A DNA stretch of 63,622 nt, taken from an uncultured Lachnospiraceae bacterium (GTDB taxonomy: Bacteria > Bacillota > Clostridia > Lachnospirales > Lachnospiraceae). The stretch lies in the NCBI GenBank assembly GCA_910578475.1, contig CAJTRK010000019.1, positions 1 through 63,622 on the forward strand, in the 5' to 3' direction. Shown here in pieces: positions 48,729-57,620 of this stretch (positions are counted from its first letter, which is position 1; every line of letters starts with the position of its first letter). Both the position numbers and the translations under genes were made by a program. The notes under the pieces are model-generated. The model worked only from the letters and a program-made list of their open reading frames with translations. It made no database searches and was not told the DNA's origin.

Positions 48729-48806
48729 TATTTCATAAGTTTTAACAATTTCGTAATAAATAAAAAACTGAGACTGAAAACGAACTGAAAGAAAGGCTAG
48801 GTTTTT

Positions 48807-50129
48807 ATGAAGAAAGAAAGCGTGAGAATAGCAGCTTGTACAATGGCGGCAGTCATCACATTTTCCGGAATGAAATTATCCGTTCATGCGGCTGGAGATT
48901 TAAACTCCGTACTCCCTTCGGCAGGAATTGATTATTCATTATCATCCGAGAGTACGACATCTCTTTCCGATATGAAGGAAGAGGTAGAGAGAGAAAACAG
49001 CAGTGGTCTGACGGCTTCCACAGCGGAAATCGCGATTAAGGGCTCCGGAGAGATTCCAATCGGCGGTATGCTGGAGAGCAATGAGCAGACAACGATATCT
49101 GATAAAAAAATCGAAAGAACAATTGTAGTCAGTGAAGGATATACAAGAGATTTGCGGGAAGCTTCCAATGCGGCAAAGCTCAGTGCAGAAGAAGAAGGCT
49201 TCAAGAGCCTTGTCATTGCAAGAGTTAATAATTATGTGAATGTCCGCGATATTCCGAGCGAAGACGGAGAAATCGTCGGCAAACTTTACGATAAGTCCGT
49301 TGGTACTTTTATCGAGGAAAGCGACGGATGGTATAAAATCAGTTCCGGTTCCGTAGAAGGATATGTAAAAGCGGAATTTTGTGTAACGGGCGATGACGCG
49401 GTAAGTTATGCGAGAGAAGTCGGAACGAGAATTGCGACCGTTACGACCACTACATTATATGTGCGGGAAGAACCCGGAACGGATGCGGTCATTCTCGGCA
49501 TGGTTCCGATTGAAGATGAATTAATTGTTACGGAAGAACTTGACGGATGGGTTAAGGTCAATATCGAGGAAGGTGACGGCTATGTATCGACAGATTTCGT
49601 GAACATGTCCACCGAATTCGTGAAAGCGGAATCCATCGAAGAAGAACGTGCGAGACTTGCAAAAGAAGAAGCGGCCAGAGCGGAAGCAAAGGCGGCTGCG
49701 GCAAGAAAGGCTGCAGAGAATAAAGCATCTTCCGGCAGCAGTTCTTCAGGCCAGACGACCACTTATGCACCGCCAAGCGGCAGCGCTTCCGGTCAGGCAG
49801 TTGTAGATTTTGCGATGCAGTTCGTCGGAAATCCTTATGTATATGGCGGAACAAGCCTTACAAACGGTGCGGACTGTTCGGGGTTTGTCATGAGCGTATA
49901 TGGTAACTTCGGCGTGAGCCTGCCGCACTCATCGGCAGCTGACAGAAACGTGGGGGCTGCGGTAAACGGAATTGAAAATGCACAGCCGGGTGATATTATC
50001 TGCTATTCCGGTCATGTGGGAATTTACGCGGGGAACGGACAGATTGTTCATGCGTCCACCTCCAAAACAGGTATCATCGTTTCCAATGCGACATACCGCT
50101 CGATTCTTTCTATCAGAAGAATTTTCTAA
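48807..50129 (+). CDS. Secreted SH3-NlpC/P60 peptidoglycan hydrolase
   Basis: 440-residue wall hydrolase. Signal peptide IAACTMAAVITFSGMKLSVH with cleavage near AGD; two bacterial SH3 domains (VNNYVNVRDIPSEDGEIVGK near residue 140 and TTTLYVREEPGTDAVILGMV near residue 215); a charged Ala/Glu/Lys helix (ERARLAKEEAARAEAKAAA); a Ser/Gly linker; then NlpC/P60 from about residue 330 with catalytic Cys in GADCSGFVMSVYG, His in DIICYSGHVGIYAG, and the third polar residue in IVHASTSKTG. It cleaves peptide stems of peptidoglycan outside the cell. Monocistronic, with a strong promoter and terminator. Confidence 0.95.
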   Translation: MKKESVRIAACTMAAVITFSGMKLSVHAAGDLNSVLPSAGIDYSLSSESTTSLSDMKEEVERENSSGLTASTAEIAIKGSGEIPIGGMLESNEQTTISDKKIERTIVVSEGYTRDLREASNAAKLSAEEEGFKSLVIARVNNYVNVRDIPSEDGEIVGKLYDKSVGTFIEESDGWYKISSGSVEGYVKAEFCVTGDDAVSYAREVGTRIATVTTTTLYVREEPGTDAVILGMVPIEDELIVTEELDGWVKVNIEEGDGYVSTDFVNMSTEFVKAESIEEERARLAKEEAARAEAKAAAARKAAENKASSGSSSSGQTTTYAPPSGSASGQAVVDFAMQFVGNPYVYGGTSLTNGADCSGFVMSVYGNFGVSLPHSSAADRNVGAAVNGIENAQPGDIICYSGHVGIYAGNGQIVHASTSKTGIIVSNATYRSILSIRRIF

Positions 50130-50183
50130 GAAATGCTTTCCGAAGTGATTCGGAGCGCAGAGAAACGACATAAAATGTAAAAA

Positions 50184-50220
50184 GCGGCATGGCTGGAGTA
50201 AATCCGGCTGTGCCGTTTTT
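50184..50220 (+). terminator. Terminator after NlpC/P60 gene
   Basis: GCGGCATGGCTGGA (50184-50197 region) pairs with TCCGGCTGTGCCG (50203-50215) with G.U pairs, followed by five T. Confidence 0.88.
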
Positions 50221-50381
50221 ATAATTTATAAAAAGAAGGCACGCAGAAAACTTGACAACCTGATTTTTAAAGGATAAAAATGCGTGAGGTGGAAGGCGGA
50301 GCTGAAATATGTTATGCTATACCACAAAGAGAAGGGCAGTTTGATAGAGACAACATAATCGCCGGAAAAGGAGACTAAGTT

Positions 50382-50924
50382 ATGGATTATAGCAGAAAGA
50401 TATCGGAACGTTTGTGGAATATGCCGGATAAAGGTGAACTGGAAAGTCACCGTGAAGAAACTTTTATCGATGACATTATCCAAAAAAGCCATATTGAAAA
50501 GGAACTGCTCTCTCATTTGGATGGAATAAAGACTGTGTTTGATGGCGGCGCAGAATGCGGAAGATTTTCCATTCTTCTTGCAAAACACGGTTGTGAGGTC
50601 ACCCATTTTGATATATCACAGCCTATGATAGAGAAGGCAAAGGAATTAGCGGAAAAAGGAGGCGTGCCGTGGTGCATTACATACACTTTTATGCCGGATG
50701 AATTAGAAGAAATACTGAAACGTTATGGTGTAAAAAATATTAAACTCGCAGGCCCCGGTGCATATGCAAGAACGCTCCCGAATGAACTGCTTGTAAAGAT
50801 TATGAAGGATTCGAAACAGCGTTCTGATTTTTTGGATTTCTGCCATGTGTATGACTCTAATCCGTTCGTATGCGGCATGGGAAAAGACAATCTGTTTGCA
50901 CGAGGTGAACTGTCAGCGTTATAA
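50382..50924 (+). pseudogene. SAM-dependent methyltransferase with internal deletion
   Basis: 180 residues. N-terminal part normal for a class I methyltransferase: HREETFIDDIIQKSHIEKEL, SAM motif I TVFDGGAECGRFSILLAKHG near residue 52, and VTHFDISQPMIEKAKELAEK. Directly after EKGGV it jumps to PWCITYTFMPDELEEILKRY and AGPGAYARTLPNELLVKIMK, which in relatives lie about 90 residues further on. The middle of the Rossmann fold is thus missing, in frame. The C-terminus (GMGKDNLFARGEL) is complete. GGAGACTAAGTT precedes the ATG. It may still be translated but is unlikely to be active. Full-length comparison is from memory of the family. Confidence 0.6.
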
Positions 50925-50979
50925 ATCATCAAATCACAATCAGAATGATGCCTTAAACAGGATAATATACATGATTATG

Positions 50980-51009
50980 TTGATAAGGAATGTAAAAATA
51001 TGGTATAAT
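50980..51009 (+). promoter_or_regulatory. Promoter of hpf
   Basis: TTGATA at 50980-50985, 18-bp spacer, TATAAT at 51004-51009 with extended TGG in front. The leader is about 60 bases. Confidence 0.8.
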
Positions 51010-51076
51010 AATTCAAACAGTTTTGCAGGAGGCTGTTTCAGACATACAAAAATCCACAATAGAAGGGATGGGTGCT

Positions 51077-51604
51077 ATGAAATTTATAATCGTTGGAAAG
51101 AACATTGAGGTAACAGAGGGATTAAAGACGGCAGTAGAAGATAAAATCGGCAAACTCGAGAAATATTTTGCCGAGGAGACAGAAATACATGTTACGTTGA
51201 GTGTCGAGAAAGACAGGCAGAAGATAGAAGTGACCATTCCGATGAAAGGAAATATTATACGTTCCGAGCAGGTCAGCAGCGACATGTATGTTTCGATAGA
51301 CCTTGTAGAAGAAATTATTGAGAGACAGCTGAAAAAATATAAAACGAAATTGACGGACCGTCAGCAGGCGGCAGGCTTTTTCAAACAGGAATATCTGGAA
51401 AAGGATTATATGGATGAGGAAGAAGTACAGATTATCCGGACGAAGAAATTCGATATTAAGCCGATGTATCCGGAGGATGCCTGTGTACAGATGGAACTTC
51501 TGGGACATAATTTCTTTGTATTCTGCAATGCGGAGACAGACCAGGTCAATGTCGTATATAAGAGAAAAGGAAATACTTACGGTCTGCTTGAGCCGGAATA
51601 TTGA
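51077..51604 (+). CDS. hpf: Long ribosome hibernation promoting factor
   Basis: 175-residue long-form HPF that dimerises 70S ribosomes into inactive 100S particles in stationary phase. N-terminal HPF/RaiA domain (MKFIIVGKNIEVTEGLKTAV; DMYVSIDLVEEIIERQLKKY), linker, and C-terminal dimerisation domain (IIRTKKFDIKPMYPEDACVQ; MELLGHNFFVFCNAETDQVN; VYKRKGNTYGLLEPEY). ATG 51077 follows AGAAGGGATGGGTGCT; upstream in-frame codons fall on the promoter. Length is as in other Firmicutes. Confidence 0.96.
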   Translation: MKFIIVGKNIEVTEGLKTAVEDKIGKLEKYFAEETEIHVTLSVEKDRQKIEVTIPMKGNIIRSEQVSSDMYVSIDLVEEIIERQLKKYKTKLTDRQQAAGFFKQEYLEKDYMDEEEVQIIRTKKFDIKPMYPEDACVQMELLGHNFFVFCNAETDQVNVVYKRKGNTYGLLEPEY

Positions 51605-51702
51605 TTTTCAAAGGCCGTAGATTGACGGCCTGTAAGATATGCGTCAGGTGGACATGTTCCCTGTCACCTGCGGCGGAGAACAAATTGTAATCTGGTAAAG
51701 CA

Positions 51703-51749
51703 ATCACCCTGTCACAAAATGACGTTTTTGTCATAAATGACAGGGTGAT
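51703..51749 (+). repeat. Hairpin between hpf and membrane protein
   Basis: Perfect 12-bp outer stem (51703-51714 with 51738-51749, ATCACCCTGTCA and complement) enclosing a second stem ATGAC/GTCAT (51719-51723, 51730-51734) with a GTTTTT loop. No T-tract follows. It may end hpf mRNA or act in the next gene's leader. Confidence 0.75.
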
Positions 51750-51792
51750 ATTATGTGGCGGTCTCGGCGGATGCTTTAAAATGGAGGAATAT

Positions 51793-53814
51793 ATGGCAAT
51801 TGTTAATATTACCGCTTTTTTAATCTTTCTGTTCATGCTTTCCTGTTTTTGGAAAGAAAGTCTGGTAGAAGTTTTCCCGGTACTCACCTGTATGCTGACG
51901 TTGATGCTGTATGCGCTCGCTTTTGGGCATCATCTTGATTGGATTGACGGAATCGGAGTTTTGACCATCGCTCTTTTTGCGGTCTGGCTTGTATTCGGAA
52001 AGCGGGAACGGCGGAAAGCGTTCGGCAGAATATGCCTGGAAAATGCGAAACAGCCTTCCTTCATAACGGCGATGTGTCTGCTGTTTGTCGTAATCTTGTG
52101 CACATCGCAGAAAGTGGTGACATGGTGGGATGATATCAACTTTTGGGCGACGGACGTTAAATCCCTGTATTATTTAAACGGTTTTGCGGGAAAATATGGA
52201 AATGCAGCGCCGGAGTTTGGGGATTATCCGCCGGGAGGACAGCTGGTCAAGTGGTGGTTTCTGCATTTTGACCCGCACGAATTTCGAGAAGGGCTCGCTT
52301 TTGCGGGATACTACTGTCTGAATCTTATTTTTATGCTGCCTCTGTTAAGAAAGCTGCGCGGCAGAAATGTCGCAGTCATGCTTGGGATGGCGGCATCGCT
52401 GTGGTTTTTACCGAGCATTGCGGAAATTTACGGGTACGACGGTTTTTGCGCGGATTTGACACTCGCCTGTATTTACGGCGGCTTCCTGTTTGCGGTAATC
52501 GACAGGAAGGGAAAAATGGACAGCTTCTATTACGGAAGGCTGGCGCTTTACCTGAGTGTGCTCGTTCTGGTAAAGTCGGTGGGATTTATCTGGGCGCTGT
52601 TTGGGATTCTTTTTTTCCTGCTTCATCAATATGGCAGTAGCAGCCAGAGCAGCAAGGTGGCGGGAGAGAGCAGCCAGAATGAAACGGCGTCCGGTGAGAG
52701 CAGGCAAAGAGGCAAGGCGTCGGGAGAGAGCAGCCAGAACGGCATGGTGTCCGTGAAGAAACCGGCGGGAAACATGAAAGAATGGATTCGAACGCTGGCG
52801 GTTTGTGCGGCCCCCGTCGTAACGGGCGGAAGCTGGATGCTTTTTTGTCTGTTGATGCGGCGCGTGACCAAAACGACGACGACCGCCGTAAAATATATGG
52901 TAACGGATGAGTACGGAATTTCCGGCTACACGGGTGATTTCGCGAAGGCGTTTCTGCGAGCGTTCGTTGGTCTGCCTTTGCATAAGAGCCGGACGTTTGT
53001 CTTTGATTTGACGCCGCTTTCTTTTTACCTGTGCATCTGCCTGTTTGTTATCCTTTTTTATCGGAAAAATCTGATGCCGAAAAAACAGGGAAGGCTTGTG
53101 CTTTGGTTCAGCATTTTAAGCGGCGCGCTTTTTTACGGAATCATTTTTATTGCCCATATCACGATTTTTGCGACGGAGACGCAATATCTGGAGGCATCCG
53201 GCATGATTTCCTCCATAGAGCGGTATGGCGCGCCGTTTACTGTCGGAACGCTGCTGTTCCTTGCGCACATCTGGATGGAATGCGGCGGGAGCCTTTTTGC
53301 GGCGCGGTGGAAAGGGAAGTTTCCGGCAAAATATGGAACCTGCCTTTGTTTTCTTCTCTTTGTGGGATTGACAGCGGAGTGGCAGACTGGGTATCATGGA
53401 CTTATCGGATATCGGGAAGAGACGGCGGAGCAGCGCGAGGAAAGGGCGAAGATGACGGACGAGGATGCTGCGCTTTTTCTGGAAAAAATCAAACCGCTCG
53501 GAACGGAGCAGAGCACAAGAATCTGCTATATACAGCGGGACGACGAACCGCGGTGGGTCAGGAACAGCTATACGAATCTGGCAGCCTCTCCGATATCGGT
53601 CGTTTATTATGCCGTGAATCTGAACGATGCCGTGCCGGACTGGATGGCACAGGAAATCCGAAGTTCCCATGCTGAATACCTGTATGTGGAAAAAACAGAG
53701 GCGGATATTGGGAATGTATTTAATAACATGACAGAAGAGGGCGAATTTTTAAGTGAAACATTGTACCACATTGAGGATGACGGAACACGGTTGCGGCTGA
53801 AGGCGGTGCAGTAA
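51793..53814 (+). CDS. Polytopic membrane protein, glycosyltransferase-like
   Basis: 673-residue integral membrane protein with about 11-12 hydrophobic segments. After the first three helices an extracellular-loop motif TWWDDINFWATDVKSLYYLN (acidic, Asp-rich) and DYPPGGQLVKWWF recall the first loop of GT-C type glycosyltransferases, where a DD/DE motif is catalytic. A hydrophilic loop near residues 285-320 contains three copies of a 10-residue Ser/Glu repeat encoded by 30-bp tandem repeats. The C-terminal 130 residues are soluble (TRICYIQRDDEPRWVRNSYT). GGAGGAATAT before ATG 51793 sets the start. The GT2-GtrA gene follows 72 bases later, supporting a role in cell-surface glycan or lipid-linked sugar transfer; no exact substrate can be named. 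Confidence 0.75.
   Translation: MAIVNITAFLIFLFMLSCFWKESLVEVFPVLTCMLTLMLYALAFGHHLDWIDGIGVLTIALFAVWLVFGKRERRKAFGRICLENAKQPSFITAMCLLFVVILCTSQKVVTWWDDINFWATDVKSLYYLNGFAGKYGNAAPEFGDYPPGGQLVKWWFLHFDPHEFREGLAFAGYYCLNLIFMLPLLRKLRGRNVAVMLGMAASLWFLPSIAEIYGYDGFCADLTLACIYGGFLFAVIDRKGKMDSFYYGRLALYLSVLVLVKSVGFIWALFGILFFLLHQYGSSSQSSKVAGESSQNETASGESRQRGKASGESSQNGMVSVKKPAGNMKEWIRTLAVCAAPVVTGGSWMLFCLLMRRVTKTTTTAVKYMVTDEYGISGYTGDFAKAFLRAFVGLPLHKSRTFVFDLTPLSFYLCICLFVILFYRKNLMPKKQGRLVLWFSILSGALFYGIIFIAHITIFATETQYLEASGMISSIERYGAPFTVGTLLFLAHIWMECGGSLFAARWKGKFPAKYGTCLCFLLFVGLTAEWQTGYHGLIGYREETAEQREERAKMTDEDAALFLEKIKPLGTEQSTRICYIQRDDEPRWVRNSYTNLAASPISVVYYAVNLNDAVPDWMAQEIRSSHAEYLYVEKTEADIGNVFNNMTEEGEFLSETLYHIEDDGTRLRLKAVQ
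52657..52746 (+). repeat. Three 30-bp tandem repeats in coding sequence
   Basis: Units begin at 52657, 52687 and 52717 (consensus G(C)GTC(G)GGAGAGAGCAGCC and onward), encoding ASGESSQNxx three times in a cytoplasmic or surface loop. A partial fourth unit precedes them. The period is a multiple of three, so copy number can vary without frameshift. Confidence 0.85.
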
Positions 53815-53886
53815 CCGGCGGTTCGGGTGAGCGTTATGCGTTGCTGCCCGGCTTTTCAAAGTTTGACAGACAGAAAGGAACAGGCC

Positions 53887-54963
53887 ATGGATTCCTATTA
53901 CAATATCCCGGTTATCATACCGGCTTATGAACCGGACGAAAAGCTGCTTGTACTGCTCCGGCAGTTAAAAGAGGCCGGCATCTCCCACATTGTCGTAGTG
54001 GATGACGGCAGCGGAAGCGATTATCAGGAATTGTTTCTTCAGGCGGAAGCTGCAGGCTGTGAAGTGCTGCATCATGCAGTGAATCTGGGAAAAGGAAGGG
54101 CATTAAAGACGGCGTTCAATGCCTGCCTGCTGCGTTTTCCCGGACTGTGCGGCTGTGTGACCGCGGATTCCGACGGACAGCATACGCCGCAGGATATTTT
54201 GGCATGTATGAAAACGTTGTGGGAGAATCCGGGAGCGTTGGTTCTCGGATGCCGCAATTTTGACGCGGCGGATGTTCCGACACGTTCCAGCTTTGGCAAT
54301 AAGTGTACGAGAAAGGTATTCCGTTATCTGGTAGGACTGTCAGTTTCCGATACCCAGACAGGTCTCCGGGCGATTCCGGCTTCTTTTATGAAATCGCTTA
54401 TGAATGTCAAAGGAGAACGGTTTGAATATGAGACGAATATGCTGATTGAAACGAAAAATCTGTCGATTCCGATTTTGGAAGTCCCGGTGGAGACGATTTA
54501 TCTGGAGGCCAATAAGACGAGCCATTTTAACCCGATAAAAGATTCTGTCCGGATTTATATGATATTCGGAAAATTTTTGTTTTCTTCTTTGTCTTCCAGC
54601 GTATTGGATTTGGTGCTGTTTGCGATGTTTTGCGGGATTTTGCAGGCGGCTTCGGGTTTTTGGGGGGAACTGCCTTATATTGTAGGCGCGACCATACTGG
54701 CACGGGTGATTTCGGCAGTTTATAATTTTTTGCTGAACTATAAGGTCGTATTCAAGAGCAGCGCGAATCTCGCGGTGACTGCCGTCAAATATTTTGCGCT
54801 GGCCGTTTGCCAGATGTTTTGCAGCGCTTTTCTCGTCAACGAACTTTTCCGGCTGTCAGGGGGATATGAAGTGGCGGTGAAGATTCCGGTGGACGTGTTT
54901 CTGTTTTTTTTAAGCTTTGTGATACAAAGAGAATTTGTATACCGGAACGGAAAGAAAACCTGA
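53887..54963 (+). CDS. GT2 glycosyltransferase fused to GtrA domain
   Basis: 358-residue protein. Residues 1-225: GT-A family 2 glycosyltransferase like polyprenol-phosphate sugar synthases (VIIPAYEPDEKLLVLLRQLK; VVVDDGSGSDYQELF; NLGKGRALKTAFNAC; CVTADSDGQHTPQDI with the DSD metal motif; SDTQTGLRAIPASF). Residues 230-358: four-helix GtrA membrane domain (FLFSSLSSSVLDLVLFAMFC; FLLNYKVVFKSS; FLSFVIQREFVY). It probably makes undecaprenyl-phosphate-hexose and helps flip it for surface glycan decoration by the membrane protein encoded upstream. ATG 53887 follows AAAGGAACAGGCC. Confidence 0.9.
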   Translation: MDSYYNIPVIIPAYEPDEKLLVLLRQLKEAGISHIVVVDDGSGSDYQELFLQAEAAGCEVLHHAVNLGKGRALKTAFNACLLRFPGLCGCVTADSDGQHTPQDILACMKTLWENPGALVLGCRNFDAADVPTRSSFGNKCTRKVFRYLVGLSVSDTQTGLRAIPASFMKSLMNVKGERFEYETNMLIETKNLSIPILEVPVETIYLEANKTSHFNPIKDSVRIYMIFGKFLFSSLSSSVLDLVLFAMFCGILQAASGFWGELPYIVGATILARVISAVYNFLLNYKVVFKSSANLAVTAVKYFALAVCQMFCSAFLVNELFRLSGGYEVAVKIPVDVFLFFLSFVIQREFVYRNGKKT

Positions 54964-54990
54964 GTCCGGCGTATGGAACAGGAAAGGAGC

Positions 54991-55024
54991 AACCTGTGGG
55001 CTGACATAACCCGCAGGTTTTTTT
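54991..55024 (+). terminator. Terminator after GT2-GtrA gene
   Basis: AACCTGTGGG (54991-55000) and CCCGCAGGTT (55010-55019) form a 10-bp stem with one G.U, followed by a run of seven T. Confidence 0.92.
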
Positions 55025-55084
55025 CATATATTTTTCATAAGATTTTCGGAATCGTAAGGCTGCAAGGCGGGTACGGGTGTCATT

Positions 55085-56191
55085 ATGAAAAAAATAAAAT
55101 GGGGAATCAGAGCGGAACTTGTTCTGCTTGTGGCGGTAGTATGTGTCTGGATGATGCGGGAGATGAATGGAAAAATACAGACGGATAAGGTGCTGCCGCA
55201 GGAAGGAATTTCGGATGCGGGAGAGGCGGTTGAAGTGTCTGCAGACGGCAGTTACATTAAATGGGTGGATTTTAATGTCACCTGTGAAGCGATGAGCAAG
55301 GCTTATGAGTTGGATGTAGAGTCTTATCAGGACGAAATCCATACGGACTGGATAGAGCTGTTGGCCTATGTGGGAGCGAAGCATGGCGGAAAGTTCGATA
55401 AGAAAAGCGTTTCGGAATTGCAGGAGACAGCGGATATGCTGCGCTCCGGAGAAACGACAATGGAGGAACTGACGAAAAAGATGGAATATTACGACTACTA
55501 TAAAGAGGCTTATGGAGCGGTGCTGAGCGGTATGGTAGGCGAATTTTCAATGGAAACGCCAAAAGGAGAAGGCGGGGAAACGGAGTGGAAAAATTTCTAT
55601 GGGCTGAAAGCTTTTTCACCGATTGCAAAGGGATTTGATTACAGTCATTACGATGACTTCGGCTCTTCCAGAAGCTATGGCTATTCAAGGCCGCATCTCG
55701 GGCATGATATGATGGGGCAGATTGGTACGCCGATTATCGCCATAGAATCCGGCTATGTGGAGGCCCTCGGGTGGAACCAGTACGGCGGCTGGCGCATCGG
55801 CATCCGGAGTTTTGACGGAAAGCGTTATTATTATTACGCACATCTGAGGCAGAATTTTCCTTATAATAAAGAACTGGAAGTGGGAAGCGTCGTAACGGCC
55901 GGGGACGTTATCGGATATATGGGACACACGGGTTACAGCACGAAAGAAAATGTCAATAATATAGAAATTGTTCATCTTCACTGGGGACTGGAACTGATTT
56001 TTGACGAATCCCAGAAGGAAAGTAACAACGAAATATGGATAGACTGTTATGAACTGACCAAGTTTCTGTACAAGAATCGCAGCGAAACGGTAAAAGACGA
56101 AGCGACGAAGGAGTGGCATCGTGTATATCAGATGAAAGACCCTGCGGTGGAAAATGCGGGGAAAATGGACCGGAAGGTTCCGGAACTGTGA
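55085..56191 (+). CDS. Membrane-anchored M23 (LytM) peptidase
   Basis: 368 residues: a single N-terminal membrane anchor (IRAELVLLVAVVCVWMMREM), an extracellular helical region, then a LytM zinc peptidase domain from about residue 185. Zinc ligands: SRPHLGHDMMGQIGTPIIAI (H-x3-D) near residue 203 and IVHLHWGLELIF (HxH) near residue 300; YYYYAHLRQNFPYN supplies the usual Tyr/His, and YMGHTGYST follows. All metal ligands are present, so it can be an active peptidoglycan endopeptidase. It has its own transcript after a terminator. The N-terminal region matches no family I know. Confidence 0.9.
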   Translation: MKKIKWGIRAELVLLVAVVCVWMMREMNGKIQTDKVLPQEGISDAGEAVEVSADGSYIKWVDFNVTCEAMSKAYELDVESYQDEIHTDWIELLAYVGAKHGGKFDKKSVSELQETADMLRSGETTMEELTKKMEYYDYYKEAYGAVLSGMVGEFSMETPKGEGGETEWKNFYGLKAFSPIAKGFDYSHYDDFGSSRSYGYSRPHLGHDMMGQIGTPIIAIESGYVEALGWNQYGGWRIGIRSFDGKRYYYYAHLRQNFPYNKELEVGSVVTAGDVIGYMGHTGYSTKENVNNIEIVHLHWGLELIFDESQKESNNEIWIDCYELTKFLYKNRSETVKDEATKEWHRVYQMKDPAVENAGKMDRKVPEL

Positions 56192-56205
56192 TATGAAAAT
56201 TTTTT

Positions 56206-56241
56206 GACGATGGCGGAATCATTTTTGGATTCGCCATCGTC
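56206..56241 (+). terminator. Hairpin after M23 gene
   Basis: GACGATGGCG (56206-56215) pairs with CGCCATCGTC (56232-56241) and continues inward through AATC/GATT with one bulged G. It is flanked by T-rich sequence on the left and weakly on the right, so it could terminate the M23 transcript; moderate support. Confidence 0.55.
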
Positions 56242-56266
56242 ATTATATGATAGAAGGACATACTTT

Positions 56267-56815
56267 ATGACGAAGCGGGAATGGAAGGGTGTTATTGTGG
56301 CGCGCGAAGACGAACTCATAAAACAGATAAAAAACGGTAGACGGGAATGTCTCGATGAACTGATTTCGTTATACTACCCTGCCATTCTGCGCTATTGCTT
56401 GTGGCATATGCCCGACCGGGAAAGCGCGTTGGATGCGACGCAGGAAACTTTTTTGAAACTGGTTCGGTTTTTGGACAAATATGAGAACAGAGGGACATTC
56501 CGTTCTTTTTTGTATCGCATTGCGGCAAATACCTGTATTGATTTTAAAAGAAGACAGACGGTGACGGAACCTTTATCGGAAACGATGGCTGAGACAATCT
56601 GTTCGCCGGAAAACGGCTATCAGGCGGTGGAGGACAGGCAGCTGCTTGCGGCCGCCCTGACGCATTTGGACGATACTGCGCGGGAATTGGTTCTTCTGCG
56701 GTTTGGACAGGAACTGACATTGCGGGAAATCTCCGATATCGCAGAACTTCCGCTGCGCACGGTGCAGACAAGGCTGCGCAGGGCGGTGAAGAGGCTGCGG
56801 GAAGTGATGGAGTAA
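56267..56815 (+). CDS. ECF-type RNA polymerase sigma factor
   Basis: 182-residue sigma-70-family factor of the extracytoplasmic-function type. Region 2: ELISLYYPAILRYCLWHMPD and DATQETFLKLVRFLDKYENR, then RGTFRSFLYRIAANTCIDFK; region 4: HLDDTARELVLLRFGQELTL and REISDIAELPLRTVQTRLRR. ATG 56267 has AGAAGGA 10 bases upstream; a GTG at 56297 after GGAAGGG is an alternative giving a shorter N-terminus. It heads a unit with a membrane protein and an ABC transporter, the usual arrangement of sigma-controlled antimicrobial-resistance or envelope-stress operons; the membrane protein may act as anti-sigma factor. Confidence 0.92.
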   Translation: MTKREWKGVIVAREDELIKQIKNGRRECLDELISLYYPAILRYCLWHMPDRESALDATQETFLKLVRFLDKYENRGTFRSFLYRIAANTCIDFKRRQTVTEPLSETMAETICSPENGYQAVEDRQLLAAALTHLDDTARELVLLRFGQELTLREISDIAELPLRTVQTRLRRAVKRLREVME

Positions 56816-56840
56816 AACCGGCAAAAAGAAAGGAGACATT

Positions 56841-57620
56841 ATGAATAAAAAAGAAAGGGAGCGGTGGAAAGGACTCTTGGCGGTGGAGGAGAGCATTTCT
56901 TATGAAGCGCATCTGAAAGAGACGCGGAATATTGCAGAAAATGAACTGATCAAAACAGTCAACAGATATCCGTTGACCATCGGGGGGCTGATAGCGAAGC
57001 AGGTAAAGTTCCTTGCCTGGAAAATATGGCTTATGCAGGGGATGGCGTTGGCGGCTTTGTGCGGTATATTCATCAGTATGTACGGCGGGATGGCGTTTCA
57101 ATGGGAATGGTTCATTGCCAGATTTTTGTGTGGAAGCGGCGGTGTTATCGCAGCTTGTGCTATCCCTGTTTTGCAGAGGTCCATGCGTTATGGAATGTTT
57201 GAACTGGAATGCTCTACGCGGTTTTCCGTCAGAGGCGGACTCGCCGCACAGCTTCTTTTTATCGGCATCGGAGATGTGGGAATGCTTGCAACGCTTGCAG
57301 TTCTGGCATCGCGCTGCGGCGCCGGCGGCGAAGTCGTATTCCTGTTCGGCGTTGTTCCTTTTCTGACGGCTGCGCTTACGGGGCTGATGATTTGGACGCG
57401 GATAAAGACTTGTATATCCGTTCACTGGCTGTTAGCGATATGCGTGGGAGCAGTCCTGTCTGCATATGAGGCGCTTATGCTGATAAGCCGTTTATTTCCG
57501 GCTTATACGATGAGGTTCGGTATTTTTTATGCGTTATTGTGTATTGGCATGATAGGACGGCTGTATCATAAAATTCTTTTGCGGGAAAGAGGGAGACAAT
57601 TATTATGGAAATTTTATTAG
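56841..57620 (+). CDS. Membrane protein of sigma/ABC operon
   Basis: 259 residues: about 60 soluble N-terminal residues (KKERERWKGLLAVEESISYE; IAENELIKTVNRYPLTIGGL) followed by six hydrophobic segments. It starts 25 bases after the sigma gene (AAAGGAGACATT) and its end overlaps the ATPase gene by 16 bases, so the three are translated together. The position after an ECF sigma gene and the cytoplasmic N-terminus suggest an anti-sigma or signal-sensing role; no zinc-anti-sigma motif is seen, so this remains inference. Confidence 0.78.
   Translation: MNKKERERWKGLLAVEESISYEAHLKETRNIAENELIKTVNRYPLTIGGLIAKQVKFLAWKIWLMQGMALAALCGIFISMYGGMAFQWEWFIARFLCGSGGVIAACAIPVLQRSMRYGMFELECSTRFSVRGGLAAQLLFIGIGDVGMLATLAVLASRCGAGGEVVFLFGVVPFLTAALTGLMIWTRIKTCISVHWLLAICVGAVLSAYEALMLISRLFPAYTMRFGIFYALLCIGMIGRLYHKILLRERGRQLLWKFY

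Noticed and set aside
51703..51749. Rho-independent terminator
   Set aside because: No run of T follows the stem (GATATTATG), so it is listed only as a hairpin.
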